Shown here: one piece after another, positions 1 through 9,095 of the stretch | How the letters are laid out: the number at the start of each line of letters is the position of its first letter | How positions within the stretch are numbered: position 1 is the first letter of the stretch | Assembly: GCF_014203645.1 (NCBI RefSeq) | Contig: NZ_JACHJL010000004.1 | Coordinates: 372,001-436,000, forward strand | Direction: 5' to 3' | Source of the DNA: Streptomyces zagrosensis | GTDB taxonomy: Bacteria; Actinomycetota; Actinomycetes; Streptomycetales; Streptomycetaceae | DNA: 64,000 nt | Made by a program: the position numbers and the translations under genes | Notes under the pieces: model-generated | Seen by the model: only the letters and a program-made list of their open reading frames with translations | What the model was told of the DNA's origin: nothing | Database searches by the model: none

Positions 1-1
1 T

Positions 2-427
2 TTGGCGCTCACCCATGCGACGGGTGTGCGGTCCCATCTGTGGGCGAGCGCCACTACCGCTCAACTCGGGCCTCGCTTCCGCGTGTTGGGCAGCACTGCG
101 GGCTATGTGAAGTACGGCCTCGATCCGCAGGAGGCTGCGCTACGCGAGGGCCGCCGCCCCGGCCAGGGCAGCACCGAGTGGGGCGTGGAGGCCGAGTCCG
201 CGTGGGGACGTATCGGCTCGGGTGAGTCACCCCTGTCTGGTGGCGGCGAGGCGGTGCCGACAGAGCCAGGCAACTACCCCGCGTTCTACGCCGCCATCGA
301 GCGCGCGCTGCGCTCCGGCGGCCCCCCGCCGGTCACCGGCGCACAGGCTGCCGCGACCCTCGCCGTGCTAGAGGCAGCCCGCCGCTCCGCGGCCGAATCC
401 CGCACGGTCACGCCCCACCTGCACTGA
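2..427 (+). CDS. Gfo/Idh/MocA-family oxidoreductase, C-terminal part
   Basis: Partial gene: the frame is already open at the window edge, so the N-terminal Rossmann domain lies outside. The visible 141 residues hold the pattern FRVLGSTAGYVKYGLDPQE followed by RPG, typical of the C-terminal domain of Gfo/Idh/MocA dehydrogenases, which oxidise sugars or cyclitols with NAD(P). The sequence ends with a Glu/Ala-rich helix and TGA at 425-427. The substrate cannot be inferred from this fragment. No downstream gene on the same strand is close, so it is probably the last gene of its transcript. Confidence 0.8.
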   Translation: MALTHATGVRSHLWASATTAQLGPRFRVLGSTAGYVKYGLDPQEAALREGRRPGQGSTEWGVEAESAWGRIGSGESPLSGGGEAVPTEPGNYPAFYAAIERALRSGGPPPVTGAQAAATLAVLEAARRSAAESRTVTPHLH

Positions 428-488
428 CCGGCGGGGCCACCCGACCAACCGAACGCACTGCGCACACGCCCCGCACCGCGCACGCCCG

Positions 489-508
489 GCGACGCGACGC
501 GACGCGAC
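489..508. repeat. Four tandem GCGAC pentamers
   Basis: Four perfect copies of GCGAC lie in the short gap between the two convergent genes around it. No function is visible. Confidence 0.8.
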
Positions 509-571
509 GGGCCATGAGCGACGGGCAGTGCACGACGCGCAGTGAGCGATGGGCGATGGGCAGCGGGCACC

Positions 572-1366
572 CTACGGAAGGATGGAGTCCACATATCCCC
601 CGTCCACCCGCAGCGCGCCGCCCGTGGTCGCGGACGACTGCTCAGAGCTGAGGTAGACGACCATGTTGGCGATCTCCTCCGGCTCGATCAGCCGCTGGAG
701 GAGGGACTGAGGCCGGTGCTCCCGCATGAAGACGCGCTGCGCTTCGTCCCAGGGGAGGTCCCGGTCCACCAGTTCGTAGACGAAGTCCCTGACACCGCCG
801 GTGTGCGTGGGCCCGGCGATGACGGAGTTCACCGTCACGCCGGTGCCCGCGGCTTCCTTGGCGAACCCGCGGCTCACCGACAGCAGTGCGGTCTTGGACA
901 TCCCGTAATGGATCATCTCGGCCGGGACGGCGACCGCCGAATCACTGGCGATGTACTGGATACGGCCCCAGTTGCGCTCCACCATGCCGGGGAGGTAGGC
1001 CCGAGTGAGCCGAACCGCCGCCAACACGTTGACCTCGAAATACTGCCGCCACTCGGCGTCAGTGATCTCCAGGGCAGGCTTGCTGCCGAAGATCCCCAAG
1101 TTGTTGGTGAGGATGTCCACGCCCGGCAGCGCCTCCACGGCGCGCGCCGCGCCCTCCTCGGTGCTGACGTCCGCCGCGATGGCCACGAACTCCGCGCCCG
1201 GCGCGTCCGCTCGTAGGCCGTCCACGGCCGCGGCGACGCGCTCGACGCTACGGCCGTTCACCCCCACCCGGGCCCCGGATCGCGCGAGACCCAGCGCGAT
1301 GGCTCGCCCGATTCCCTGGCTCGACCCGGTCACCAACGCGGTCCGCCCTGCGAGATCCACCTGCAT
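572..1366 (-). CDS. SDR-family NAD(P)-dependent oxidoreductase
   Basis: 264 residues, the usual length of a classical short-chain dehydrogenase. The cofactor motif TGSSQGIG is at residues 13-20, NNLG at 88-91, and the active-site pair Y154-x3-K158 with a Ser near 141-143. These residues support hydride transfer to or from a carbonyl/alcohol. The start ATG at 1366 has AGGAGTGG seven bases upstream. The Rrf2 regulator lies about 190 bases upstream on the same strand, but the spacing does not require an operon. Substrate unknown; the family match is secure. Confidence 0.93.
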   Translation of the reverse strand: MQVDLAGRTALVTGSSQGIGRAIALGLARSGARVGVNGRSVERVAAAVDGLRADAPGAEFVAIAADVSTEEGAARAVEALPGVDILTNNLGIFGSKPALEITDAEWRQYFEVNVLAAVRLTRAYLPGMVERNWGRIQYIASDSAVAVPAEMIHYGMSKTALLSVSRGFAKEAAGTGVTVNSVIAGPTHTGGVRDFVYELVDRDLPWDEAQRVFMREHRPQSLLQRLIEPEEIANMVVYLSSEQSSATTGGALRVDGGYVDSILP

Positions 1367-1558
1367 CAGCCACTCCTAGCCGTTCGCTGGTCCTGATCTT
1401 TCCAGCACGCCACGCGGCCGGATTGTTCCTGCGCAACGCGGTGTTCGCGGGCCGCTGCAAGGGCCGTCAAGGGCCGTACCGCAAGCCTTTCCCCAACCGA
1501 CCTGCCACCGCCGGCGAGATCGCCGGAACGGAGTACGCACGGCGCGCCGGCGCCTGGG

Positions 1559-2032
1559 CTACGTCGCCCCCGCAAGACGTGCTCGGGTACGCGCGGGTGC
1601 CGACGGGGGCAGTTCGGCGAGGATGCCGGCGAGGGTGACCTCGGTGAGGCTGCGGCGCCACGCCTCGTGTGCGTCGGCCATCTTCACGGCGAGGATGCAG
1701 GTGCGCTGACACTCCTCGGGGGACAGCGCTCCCCGCCCTTGCTGGCGGATCTCACGACACTCGTACGGCGCGGAGGCGCCATCGACGGCCTCGACGATGT
1801 GCAGGAGCGTGATGTCGGATGCGGGTCGCGCGAGCCGAAACCCTCCTCGCGGCCCCGTGGTGGCGGTCAGCACCCCAGCCCTGACGAGCGCCTTGAGCTG
1901 CTTGGCGAGATAGGGCGCCGGGAGGTCGTAATACTGCGCGAGCTGCGCCACCGACGCGCTGGCTCCCGGATCGAGCTGCGCCAACGTCGTGGCGCAGTGC
2001 AGAACCCATTCGGTGCTTACAGGCAGCTTCAC
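1559..2032 (-). CDS. Rrf2-family transcriptional regulator
   Basis: 157 residues with the N-terminal winged helix of Rrf2 proteins (SVAQLAQYYDLPAPYLAKQL, then TGPRGGFRLARP for the wing). Three cysteines occur near residues 90-110, but their spacing (about 14 and 3 residues apart) differs from the even spacing of IscR or NsrR, so an Fe-S cluster is uncertain. It may instead belong to the cluster-free YwnA-like group. It is divergent from an NmrA-like gene, and a palindrome inside the likely promoter between them is the probable operator, suggesting redox or electrophile control of that gene. Confidence 0.9.
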   Translation of the reverse strand: MKLPVSTEWVLHCATTLAQLDPGASASVAQLAQYYDLPAPYLAKQLKALVRAGVLTATTGPRGGFRLARPASDITLLHIVEAVDGASAPYECREIRQQGRGALSPEECQRTCILAVKMADAHEAWRRSLTEVTLAGILAELPPSAPARTRARLAGAT

Positions 2033-2054
2033 GTGTCCCAGTCTATCGCAGACA

Positions 2055-2083
2055 TTGTGGACCCGTTTAGTCCATGATAACTT
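2055..2083 (+). promoter_or_regulatory. Divergent promoter with Rrf2-type operator
   Basis: TTGTGG (2055-2060) and TAACTT (2078-2083) are 17 bases apart and form a plausible plus-strand promoter. Between them lies TGGAC-N7-GTCCA (2058-2074), a five-base inverted repeat whose two halves overlap or abut the two promoter boxes. A repressor bound here would block RNA polymerase. The Rrf2 gene starts 26 bases to the left, so autoregulation is likely. Confidence 0.6.
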
Positions 2084-2112
2084 CCCAACAGAAGCGAGAG
2101 AGGAAGATCATC

Positions 2113-2856
2113 ATGCGAATCGCAGTTGCCGGCGCGACCGGAAATGTCGGAGCACTCACCGTCGCCGCCCTCGAACGGGACGGACACGACGTCGTACGCA
2201 TCAGCCGCTCACTCGGCGTGGACCTCTCCACAGGTGAAGGGCTCGACGAGGCCCTCACCGGTGTCGAGGCCGTCGTGGACGCCACCAACGGAGCGGCGAC
2301 CGACCGGGCCGAGGCGGTGGCGTATTTCGGCGCCAGCACCCGAAACCTGCTCGCCGCCGAGGAACGAGCCGGCGTCCACCACCACCTACTGCTGTCGATC
2401 GCCGGGGCCAATCGCGTCGAGGGCAACGCGCACTACGCCGGCAAACGGGAACAAGAGCGCCTCGTAGCCGCGGGACCCGTGCCATGGACGATCGTGCCGG
2501 CTACGCAATTCCACGACTTCGCCGCGATGGTGGCGAGTTGGACGGAACAGGACGGCGTCGCCACCATCGCGCCACTCCTCGTGCAGCCGATCGCGCCCGC
2601 AGACGTGGCCGACGTCCTGGCCGAACTCGCCACGGGCCAGCCGCAGGGGCGTTACGCCGACGTCGCCGGGCCCGAACCACAGGACCTGGTGGACATGGCC
2701 CGCCGCACGCACGAGGCGCGCGGCCACACGGTGCAGCTCGTACCCACCTGGTCAGCGATCTTCGGCCTGACGATGGCCGGCGAGGCGCTACTGCCCGGCG
2801 AGGGCGCCCGCATAGCGCCGACCACCTTCGACGAATGGCTCGCAACGCAGCGGTAG
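2113..2856 (+). CDS. NmrA-like NAD(P)-binding protein (atypical SDR)
   Basis: 247 residues from ATG 2113, preceded by GAGAGGAAG. The N-terminus MRIAVAGATGNVG carries the GxxGxxG dinucleotide-binding loop of atypical SDR/NmrA proteins, and no YxxxK pair is evident. Such proteins act as NAD(P)H:quinone reductases or redox sensors. An in-frame ATG at 2074 exists, but it overlaps the putative operator and has no ribosome site. The arrangement next to a divergent Rrf2 regulator suggests induction by oxidative or electrophilic stress; that part is inference. Confidence 0.85.
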   Translation: MRIAVAGATGNVGALTVAALERDGHDVVRISRSLGVDLSTGEGLDEALTGVEAVVDATNGAATDRAEAVAYFGASTRNLLAAEERAGVHHHLLLSIAGANRVEGNAHYAGKREQERLVAAGPVPWTIVPATQFHDFAAMVASWTEQDGVATIAPLLVQPIAPADVADVLAELATGQPQGRYADVAGPEPQDLVDMARRTHEARGHTVQLVPTWSAIFGLTMAGEALLPGEGARIAPTTFDEWLATQR

Positions 2857-2929
2857 AGCGAGCCGCCGAGGCGAAGCCGCCGCCGGACGGTGCGGGTGCG
2901 GACCGAAGGCAGCGGCTGAACCGACCCGC

Positions 2930-4549
2930 CTATGGAGGTCCCCCGCCCCCTTTCCCCTCCCTCGCCCCCTCCGTACCCGTGCCCGTCTCCATCGCGTCCG
3001 CCCCCGCAGCCGCACGTACGACATCCGCGCCCTCGGCCGTCCCGGCAGTCACATCGGCCTCACCAGCAGGCACCTCCACGTCCGCCAATACCTCCGCATC
3101 GGGGCGGTCGTCTTGGTCGCCTGGGCCGAGGAAGCTGACAGCCAGGGCGACCACCAGGTTGACCGCGAGTGCGATGAGGCCCGCATTCACGCCCCAGAGC
3201 GGATCACGGTCGGTGAAGACCAACGCGCATACCAGGGCAGCGCCCACGACGAGGCCGCTCAGCGCCCCGTACAACGTCATCCGTCGCCATACGAGACCGA
3301 GCAGGAGCATCGGCACGAGTTGGGCCATGCCCTCGTACGAGATGAGCGACAGCCGCACCAGCGTGTTGGGTGCGGTGTACGTCAGGAGCAGAGCCAGCGC
3401 GCCGGCCAGCACGACCACGACCTGTGAACCCAGCTTTTGATGCGCGGCCAAGCGGGGCACGAGACCGAGCACGCTGCGGCCCCACATGGTGCCAATGACC
3501 AGCATGAATACGGCCATCGGCACGATCGACGACAGCGCAGCCGCCACGCCGATCACGCCGACCGCCCAGGCCGGCAGGGAGTCGATGACCAACCTGAACA
3601 GCGCCAGATTGGAGTCTGCGCCCACGAGCCCCGGCACCACGAACAGCGCCGCCATGCCCAACAACATGGGCACGAGCAGCAACACGTTGTAGAGCGGCAG
3701 TGCGATGGCATTGCGGCGCAGGGTGTCCGCGCTGCGCGCGCCGAGATATCCAGCAACGGTCGTCGGAAAGATCACCACCGTCAGCGAGTTCAGAAAGCTG
3801 GTCGATACGAACCAGCTCTGACCCATGCCGCCCGACGCATGCCCGGGAAACGTCAACCACTGTGATTTCTCATCGACGAGCCGATCCAGGAAATTCCCGT
3901 AGCCGCCGAAATAGTGCACCGGCACGTAGAACGCAAGAAAGCCCAGCGTGCCAATGACGAGTACGTCCTTGAGTACGGAAACCCAGGCACTTCCGCGCAA
4001 CCCGCTCACCACGACGAAACCGGTGGTTACCGCGAAGGCCAGGAAGTAGGCCCAGTTGATGCTGATCGCGCCGTACGAGATGGTCGAGACGACCACACCC
4101 ATGCCGGTGATTTGCAGCTGGATATACGGCAGGAGACACACCGTCGCGCCGACCGCGACCACAGCGCCCAACCATGGCCGCCCATAGCGGTGCGCGACCA
4201 TGTCCGCAATGCCGACCAGCCCGTGCTGGCGGGCGTATCCCCACAGCATTGGTCCGACGAGATAGCCGATGGCGTAACCACAGGACATATACGCGATGAC
4301 GTACAACACGGGCGCGCCGTAGTTGTATCCCCAGCCTGCCGCGCCCAAATAGCTAAAGCTGGTGTATCCCTCACCGGCCATCAATACCCAGATGAAGACG
4401 GTTCCCAGGCTGCGCCCGCCAACCGACCATTCCGCGAGCCCACCGCCTCGCTTGCCGCGGTCCGCGCGCACCGACAGCAATCCGAGTCCCACGGTGAGCA
4501 CCATGAACGCACCGAAGACGGACGTGGCAATGGCAGCGTTCCCGCTCAT
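2930..4549 (-). CDS. Sodium:solute symporter (SSS family)
   Basis: 539 residues with about 13 hydrophobic segments and the SSS signature region around GRSLGTVFIWVLMAGEGYTS and SSIVPMAVFMLVIG. It is expected to move an organic substrate, probably a monocarboxylate, into the cell with Na+. The roughly 75 C-terminal residues are acidic, Ala/Gly/Glu-rich and probably disordered. The start ATG overlaps the stop of the upstream DUF3311 gene as ATGA, so the two are translationally coupled. This pair is common in actinobacteria (the Corynebacterium MctC acetate/pyruvate transporter is the nearest well-known type). Substrate not determined. Confidence 0.92.
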   Translation of the reverse strand: MSGNAAIATSVFGAFMVLTVGLGLLSVRADRGKRGGGLAEWSVGGRSLGTVFIWVLMAGEGYTSFSYLGAAGWGYNYGAPVLYVIAYMSCGYAIGYLVGPMLWGYARQHGLVGIADMVAHRYGRPWLGAVVAVGATVCLLPYIQLQITGMGVVVSTISYGAISINWAYFLAFAVTTGFVVVSGLRGSAWVSVLKDVLVIGTLGFLAFYVPVHYFGGYGNFLDRLVDEKSQWLTFPGHASGGMGQSWFVSTSFLNSLTVVIFPTTVAGYLGARSADTLRRNAIALPLYNVLLLVPMLLGMAALFVVPGLVGADSNLALFRLVIDSLPAWAVGVIGVAAALSSIVPMAVFMLVIGTMWGRSVLGLVPRLAAHQKLGSQVVVVLAGALALLLTYTAPNTLVRLSLISYEGMAQLVPMLLLGLVWRRMTLYGALSGLVVGAALVCALVFTDRDPLWGVNAGLIALAVNLVVALAVSFLGPGDQDDRPDAEVLADVEVPAGEADVTAGTAEGADVVRAAAGADAMETGTGTEGAREGKGGGGPP

Positions 4550-4743
4550 GCCCGCCCCCTCTTACGGTCACCGCGCCACGCGAGCCACACCGCCACCGGT
4601 GTCAGCAGCGTGGCGAGCAGCAGCCAGCACAGGAGGAAGGGCAGCCCGAAAATGGTCGGGTGGACCCGGTTGACCAGCGGCAGCGCACCCAGATACAGCA
4701 CATAGGGCACAAGCAGCCACAGCAGAGAAGATCGTCGCAGCAC
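4546..4743 (-). CDS. DUF3311 small membrane protein
   Basis: 65 residues from a GTG at 4743, with two transmembrane helices (LLWLLVPYVLYLGALPLVN and FGLPFLLCWLLLATLL) and a basic C-terminus. This is the DUF3311 pattern, a partner of SSS transporters. The frame stays open upstream, but that part is a Gly/Pro/Cys low-complexity translation of a DNA repeat, so the GTG just before the first helix is preferred. The ATGA overlap with the symporter gene supports a functional pair. Confidence 0.82.
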   Translation of the reverse strand: MLRRSSLLWLLVPYVLYLGALPLVNRVHPTIFGLPFLLCWLLLATLLTPVAVWLAWRGDRKRGRA

Positions 4744-4932
4744 GGCGCCCGACCCTAGCCCACCGCCCGCGCAGCACCCGCGACACGGGCCAGCCAACCA
4801 CGGGACAGCCAGGCACGGCCCACCAGGCAAGGCCCCACCCGCCACGGCCCACGAAAACAGCCAGGCACCGCCCACCGGGCACGGCCCACCCACCACGGGC
4901 CGCCCGCCACGGCCCAGCCAGGCACGCCCCCG
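4744..4932. repeat. Degenerate CACGGCCCA/CCAGGCA repeat block
   Basis: Nearly 190 bases made of imperfect copies of CACGGCCCACC, CAGCCAGGCACG and GGCACGG separate the DUF3311 start from the DUF445 stop. Several GGCC-centred palindromes occur. No ribosome site or coding signal is seen. Any promoter for the symporter pair must lie inside or just next to it. Confidence 0.6.
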
Positions 4933-6300
4933 CTAGCCTCCCAAGCCGTGCGTCAGCGCGTAAATCAGCAGGCCCGCAAGGGCCCCCACCACAGTGCCGT
5001 TGATCCGGATGAACTGGAGGTCACGGCCGATGTGGGCCTCGATCTTTCGGGAGGTGTGCTCCGCGTCCCAACCGGCCACGGTCTCCGTGATCAAGGAGGT
5101 GATCTCGCGCCGGTACGTCGTCACCACGTACACCGCCGCGTCCTCAAGCCAGCCATCCACCTTCCGCTGTAGCCGGCCGTCGCTCGCCATCCGGGTGCCC
5201 AGCGCGAGGATCGCCGCGCGGGCCCGCAGGCGTAGTTCGCTGCGCTCGTCCTCCGCAGCCGCGACGATCATCGCGCGTACCGAACTCCACGCCGAGGCGA
5301 TCAGATCCTGCACCTCGCCGCGCCCGAGCACCTCGCTCTTCAGCCGCTCGACACGGGCCCGGGTGTCCGTGTCGGACTGGAGGTCACTGGCGAAGTCGGC
5401 CAGGAACCGGTCCACCGCGCCGCGCGCCGGATGGTCCGGCATATCGCGCATCTCGGTCACAAAGCGCAGCACCTCGCGATACACGCGGTCACCGACCTTG
5501 CGGTCAACGAACTTCGGTGTCCAGCCCGGTGCGCCCCCGGTCACCGCGTCCATGACGGAGTCGCTGTGCAGTTCGAGCCAGTCGTGGGCTCGCACGCACA
5601 CCAGGTCTACGACCCGCCGGTGTCCGCCGTCCGCGACGATCTTTTCCAGCATGGTGCCGAGGCCCGGCGCGATCTCCTGGGCGTCGGCGCGCCGCGTGAT
5701 CGCCTCGCCGACCACGGCTTGCACATCGGAGTCCCGCAGTACGGTCAGCGCTCCCCGCACGGCCGTGGCCAACTCCGCGGTGACCCGGTCCACGTGCGCG
5801 GGTTCGGCCAGCCAGGCGCCGAGCCGGCCACCGATGCCCACCGCCCGCAACCGCTGCCGTACGACGTCGCCGGCGAGGAAGTTCTCCCCGACGAACTCGC
5901 CCAGGCTCTGGCCCAACTGGTCCTTCTTCGTCGGGATGATCGCCGTATGGGGAATCGGCAGCCCCAGCGGGCGCCGGAACAGCGCCGTCACCGCGAACCA
6001 GTCGGCGAGCGCGCCCACCATCCCGGCCTCGGCCGCCGCCGCCAGATAGCCGGCCCAGCTGCCAAGTCCAGCCGACTGGGCCCACTTGGCCAGCACATAC
6101 ACCAGCGCCACGGCCAGCAGCAGGCCCGTGGCCAGCGTCTTCATTCGTCGTACGGCACGCTGCTTCTCCCGGTCGGCCGCGCTGAAGGCGACCGGCCCGG
6201 CGAAGCCGCCGCTGCTGGGGGCGGCGCTCGTCGCGTCGCCGGTGTCCCCGTAGGTCCGTTCCATCCACTCCACCCGATCGAGCCGTTTCCCCCGGGCCAT
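4933..6300 (-). CDS. DUF445 family membrane protein
   Basis: 455 residues. The start ATG at 6300 is preceded by GGAAGGGAC; an upstream extension of the frame is unlikely because it runs through a palindrome-rich control region. A hydrophobic pair near residues 55-105 (TLATGLLLAVALVYVLAKW, then AAAEAGMVGALADWFAVTALF) precedes the DUF445 hallmark RRPLGLPIPHTAIIPTKKDQLG. A long helical domain follows, and a last helix (VVGALAGLLIYALTHGL) ends the protein. The family is membrane-bound and of unknown function in actinobacteria. Confidence 0.9.
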   Translation of the reverse strand: MARGKRLDRVEWMERTYGDTGDATSAAPSSGGFAGPVAFSAADREKQRAVRRMKTLATGLLLAVALVYVLAKWAQSAGLGSWAGYLAAAAEAGMVGALADWFAVTALFRRPLGLPIPHTAIIPTKKDQLGQSLGEFVGENFLAGDVVRQRLRAVGIGGRLGAWLAEPAHVDRVTAELATAVRGALTVLRDSDVQAVVGEAITRRADAQEIAPGLGTMLEKIVADGGHRRVVDLVCVRAHDWLELHSDSVMDAVTGGAPGWTPKFVDRKVGDRVYREVLRFVTEMRDMPDHPARGAVDRFLADFASDLQSDTDTRARVERLKSEVLGRGEVQDLIASAWSSVRAMIVAAAEDERSELRLRARAAILALGTRMASDGRLQRKVDGWLEDAAVYVVTTYRREITSLITETVAGWDAEHTSRKIEAHIGRDLQFIRINGTVVGALAGLLIYALTHGLGG

Positions 6301-6625
6301 TGTCCCTTCCCGGCCCACTCCTGGAACGAACTGCTGGTTCCCGGCAGTTTCGACCTTCGTTTCCGGCAGGGACCTGCGGCAGTTCCAGGCTGGAACTGCC
6401 GGCCGGCTCTCGCCGTCTCCATGACCCTCGCCCGCGACCCCCCAAACCGGTGTGTCAGACAGCCGCTCCTGCCCCGCAGGGCGCGGCGAAAACGGGTTGC
6501 TGGGCGAACACACCCCCCATCGTGGGATCATGGGGGCCTATCGGACCGCAACGACGCTGTTGATCACCCCGCAGCCTTCGACCTGCGGAGTCACAGGCTC
6601 CGCCCGCCCGAGGAGATCCCCGCAC
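6301..6625. promoter_or_regulatory. Divergent control region with repeated GGCAGTT palindromes
   Basis: This 325-base gap separates the DUF445 and SGNH hydrolase genes. It holds a near-perfect palindrome, GGCAGTTCCAG-G-CTGGAACTGCC (6378-6400), and a second inverted pair AACTGC/GCAGTT (6329-6349). The core GGCAGTT/AACTGCC thus occurs four times within 72 bases. They look like binding sites for a dimeric regulator, probably controlling one or both flanking genes. No matching regulator gene is adjacent. Confidence 0.5.
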
Positions 6626-7945
6626 ATGACCGTGAGCCCCCTGCCCCGGCGTACGGCTTATGCCGTGCTCGCTGCGCTGGCGGCCGTGGTGATCGTCGTG
6701 TCCACCGCGATATTCGTCGGGGTCGGCAGGAGCGACAACAGCGCGGAACCAGCCTCCGGCCACGGCAACGAGGCGGCGCCCGCATCGGCGGGCAACTGGA
6801 TCGGCACCTGGTCCACCGCGCCCGTCGCGGCCGAGCCACGCAACGTCAACGGCTTTCCCGACATGTCGATACGCAATGTCGTGCGGATCAGCGTGGGCGG
6901 CGAGCAGCTACGTATCCGACTCTCCAACCACTACGGCACCCGGCCACTCACCATCAGCCACGCCTCCGTCGCGCTGGCGGCTGCGCCCAGCGACCCGACC
7001 GCAGCCCCGAACACCATGCGCCGGCTGAGGTTCAACAGCCGGCACTCGGTGACCATTCCGGCCGGCCAGCACGTCATCAGCGACGCGGCCAGGCTCAGCG
7101 TCCCGGACGCCAGCGATGTGCTGGTCACCACGTTCTCCCCGACCCCGTCCGGCGCCGTTACGTACCATCCGCACGCCCGCCAGATCTCCTACCTGGCGCG
7201 CGGTGACCATGCGGAAGACACCGCGGGGCTCGCGTACACCGAACAGAGCCCGTATTGGCGCTATCTGACCGCCGTGGACGTGTGGACCACCAAGGCGCGC
7301 GGGTCCGTCGTGGTACTCGGCGACTCGATCACCGATGGCATCACCTCGACCACCGGAGCCAACCACCGCTGGCCCGACTTCCTCGCCGAACGGCTCCGCA
7401 CCGAACGCGGTGCGCCCCGCCTAGGCGTCCTCAACCAGGGGATCAGCGGTAACCGCATCCTCACGGACGGCAACTCTTCGCCACCGCACAATCCCAGTGG
7501 TCTTACCCGTTTCGACCGTGATGTGCTCGCGCACACCGGCGTGCGGGCGGTGATCATCCAACTCGGCGTCAACGACATTCTCCGCACTCCCCATGAGACC
7601 AACCCGAACCGGATCGTCGGCGGCCTCCGGCAGATGGTCGAGCAGGCCCATGCGCGCGGGCTGCGCGTCGTGGGCGGCACGCTCATGCCCTTCTACGGTC
7701 ATCGAGGCTTTACGCCGCAGCTCAACGGGGTACGACAGGCGGTCAACGACCAGATTCGCTCGGGCGAGGTCTTCGACGAGGTCGTGGACTTCGACGCGGC
7801 CCTGCGCGACCCGGCCAGCCCACTGCGGCTACTCCCCCGCTACGACTCGGGCGACCATCTGCACCCCAGCGACGAGGGCTTCAGGGCGATGGCCAAGACC
7901 CTCAACCTCCAGCACCTTCGAGGCGTGGCCGCGGCAACGCTCTAG
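6626..7945 (+). CDS. Exported SGNH/GDSL hydrolase
   Basis: 439 residues from ATG 6626, with AGGAG eleven bases before it. An N-terminal helix (residues about 10-32, AYAVLAALAAVVIVVSTAIFV) acts as signal or anchor. After a beta-rich region come the SGNH blocks: VVLGDSITDG (catalytic Ser), NQGISGNRI, QLGVNDIL (Asn) and DHLHPSDEG (Asp/His pair). This predicts a secreted esterase or lipase acting on acylated carbohydrates or lipids. Length and the N-terminal WIGTWSTAPV segment match the Streptomyces two-domain GDSL esterases. Exact substrate unknown. Confidence 0.93.
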   Translation: MTVSPLPRRTAYAVLAALAAVVIVVSTAIFVGVGRSDNSAEPASGHGNEAAPASAGNWIGTWSTAPVAAEPRNVNGFPDMSIRNVVRISVGGEQLRIRLSNHYGTRPLTISHASVALAAAPSDPTAAPNTMRRLRFNSRHSVTIPAGQHVISDAARLSVPDASDVLVTTFSPTPSGAVTYHPHARQISYLARGDHAEDTAGLAYTEQSPYWRYLTAVDVWTTKARGSVVVLGDSITDGITSTTGANHRWPDFLAERLRTERGAPRLGVLNQGISGNRILTDGNSSPPHNPSGLTRFDRDVLAHTGVRAVIIQLGVNDILRTPHETNPNRIVGGLRQMVEQAHARGLRVVGGTLMPFYGHRGFTPQLNGVRQAVNDQIRSGEVFDEVVDFDAALRDPASPLRLLPRYDSGDHLHPSDEGFRAMAKTLNLQHLRGVAAATL

Positions 7946-8051
7946 CCGTACTGGCCACTGCGTCGCCGATCCGGCGGGCTCATCCGGCGGGCTCGGACCA
8001 CGGCCGCTGACCACTGCGCCACGCAGCACGGCCTCGGCCCGCACCCGGGGG

Positions 8052-9095
8052 TCACAGGTTCTTGCGTCCAGGCCCCTGGTCGCCCTGCGCCACGTCGGCG
8101 CGGTGCGAGGCGTCATGTCGCGGCCCCGGGGCGGCGTTTGGCAGCGGTGACGGCTCGGCGTCGTCGGACCCGCCCCGTCCGGCGCGTCGTTGGTCGCCCG
8201 ATGCCGGGTCTACACGGTGGCGGTCTACGCCGTGGCTGTCCTCACGGTGCCGGTCTTCACGGTGCCGGTCTTCACGGGCGAGTTGCCGCTCCGCGCGGGC
8301 GAGCCGCTGTTCCGCATGGCCGAGTTGCCGGTCCGCGCCACCCGGCCGTTCGCCCTCCGCAGCGCCGTCCAGTTGAGCCTGGCTTCCGCGGCCGAGTGGC
8401 TGTCCCGCCTTCCGTTCCTTACGCATCCGCTTGAGCTCAGCCTTCTCATGGCGGCGCGCTTCCTTCTCGCGCTGCACATCGGCCTTGCGCCGCTTACGCT
8501 GGATGCCCACGCCGCCCCAGATCGCCAGGCCCGTGACGGTTACCCGGGGCGCGTCGCGTGCGCCCTCGCCCGCTGCCGTGTGGTCGAAGCCGCCCATGAT
8601 GCCGATGCCGCTGACGTTGACCTCGACATCCGGCGGCACGATCACCGAGACCCCGCCCATGAACGCAAAGCAGCGGATCACCACATCGCGGTCCTCGAAC
8701 CGGGCGTCGCGCAGGTCGATCTCGCCGCCACCCATCAGCACGACGGAGGTGAAGGCGCGCGGCATGACCCAACCCCCGGAGCGCTGGAAGCCGCCCATCA
8801 CCGCGATCCCCCAACGCGACGTCGGCGGGTCACCGATCCGCTCCGGCCAGGCCAGCCCGGCGCCGTCTCGGGGGCGGCCCGGCGCCACCACCGGGGCCAC
8901 CGCTGATGCGGGCACCGGCAAGTCCTGCACCAACGGCTCCAAATCGGCATGCGTACGGGCCGTGTACGCGCGCTCAAGACGCTCCTCGAACTCCACCATG
9001 TCCAATCGCCCCTCGGCGACGGCTTCGCGCAACGCCTCGGCGACGCGCTCACGCTCGGCATCGGAGGCCCGCATCTGGGAGAGTTCACCGCTCAT
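8052..9095 (-). CDS. DUF1707 protein with LiaF-like C-terminal domain
   Basis: 347 residues. The first 55 (MRASDAERERVAEALREAV, then GRLDMVEFEERLERAY) form the actinobacterial DUF1707 domain. Residues about 95-200 are the DUF2154/LiaF-like beta-helix with the repeated MGGF/MGGV pattern, associated in Firmicutes with cell-wall stress sensing. A basic, Lys/Arg/Glu-rich helix and a highly charged tail follow. The tail contains imperfect REDRH/GVDRH repeats (8220-8280) that come from tandem DNA copies, so its length probably varies between strains. No membrane helix is obvious. Start ATG 9095 is chosen over a short upstream extension. Confidence 0.82.
   Translation of the reverse strand: MSGELSQMRASDAERERVAEALREAVAEGRLDMVEFEERLERAYTARTHADLEPLVQDLPVPASAVAPVVAPGRPRDGAGLAWPERIGDPPTSRWGIAVMGGFQRSGGWVMPRAFTSVVLMGGGEIDLRDARFEDRDVVIRCFAFMGGVSVIVPPDVEVNVSGIGIMGGFDHTAAGEGARDAPRVTVTGLAIWGGVGIQRKRRKADVQREKEARRHEKAELKRMRKERKAGQPLGRGSQAQLDGAAEGERPGGADRQLGHAEQRLARAERQLAREDRHREDRHREDSHGVDRHRVDPASGDQRRAGRGGSDDAEPSPLPNAAPGPRHDASHRADVAQGDQGPGRKNL

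Noticed and set aside
1559-2032. IscR/NsrR-type iron-sulfur regulator
   Set aside because: Three cysteines exist, but their spacing does not fit the cluster-binding pattern.
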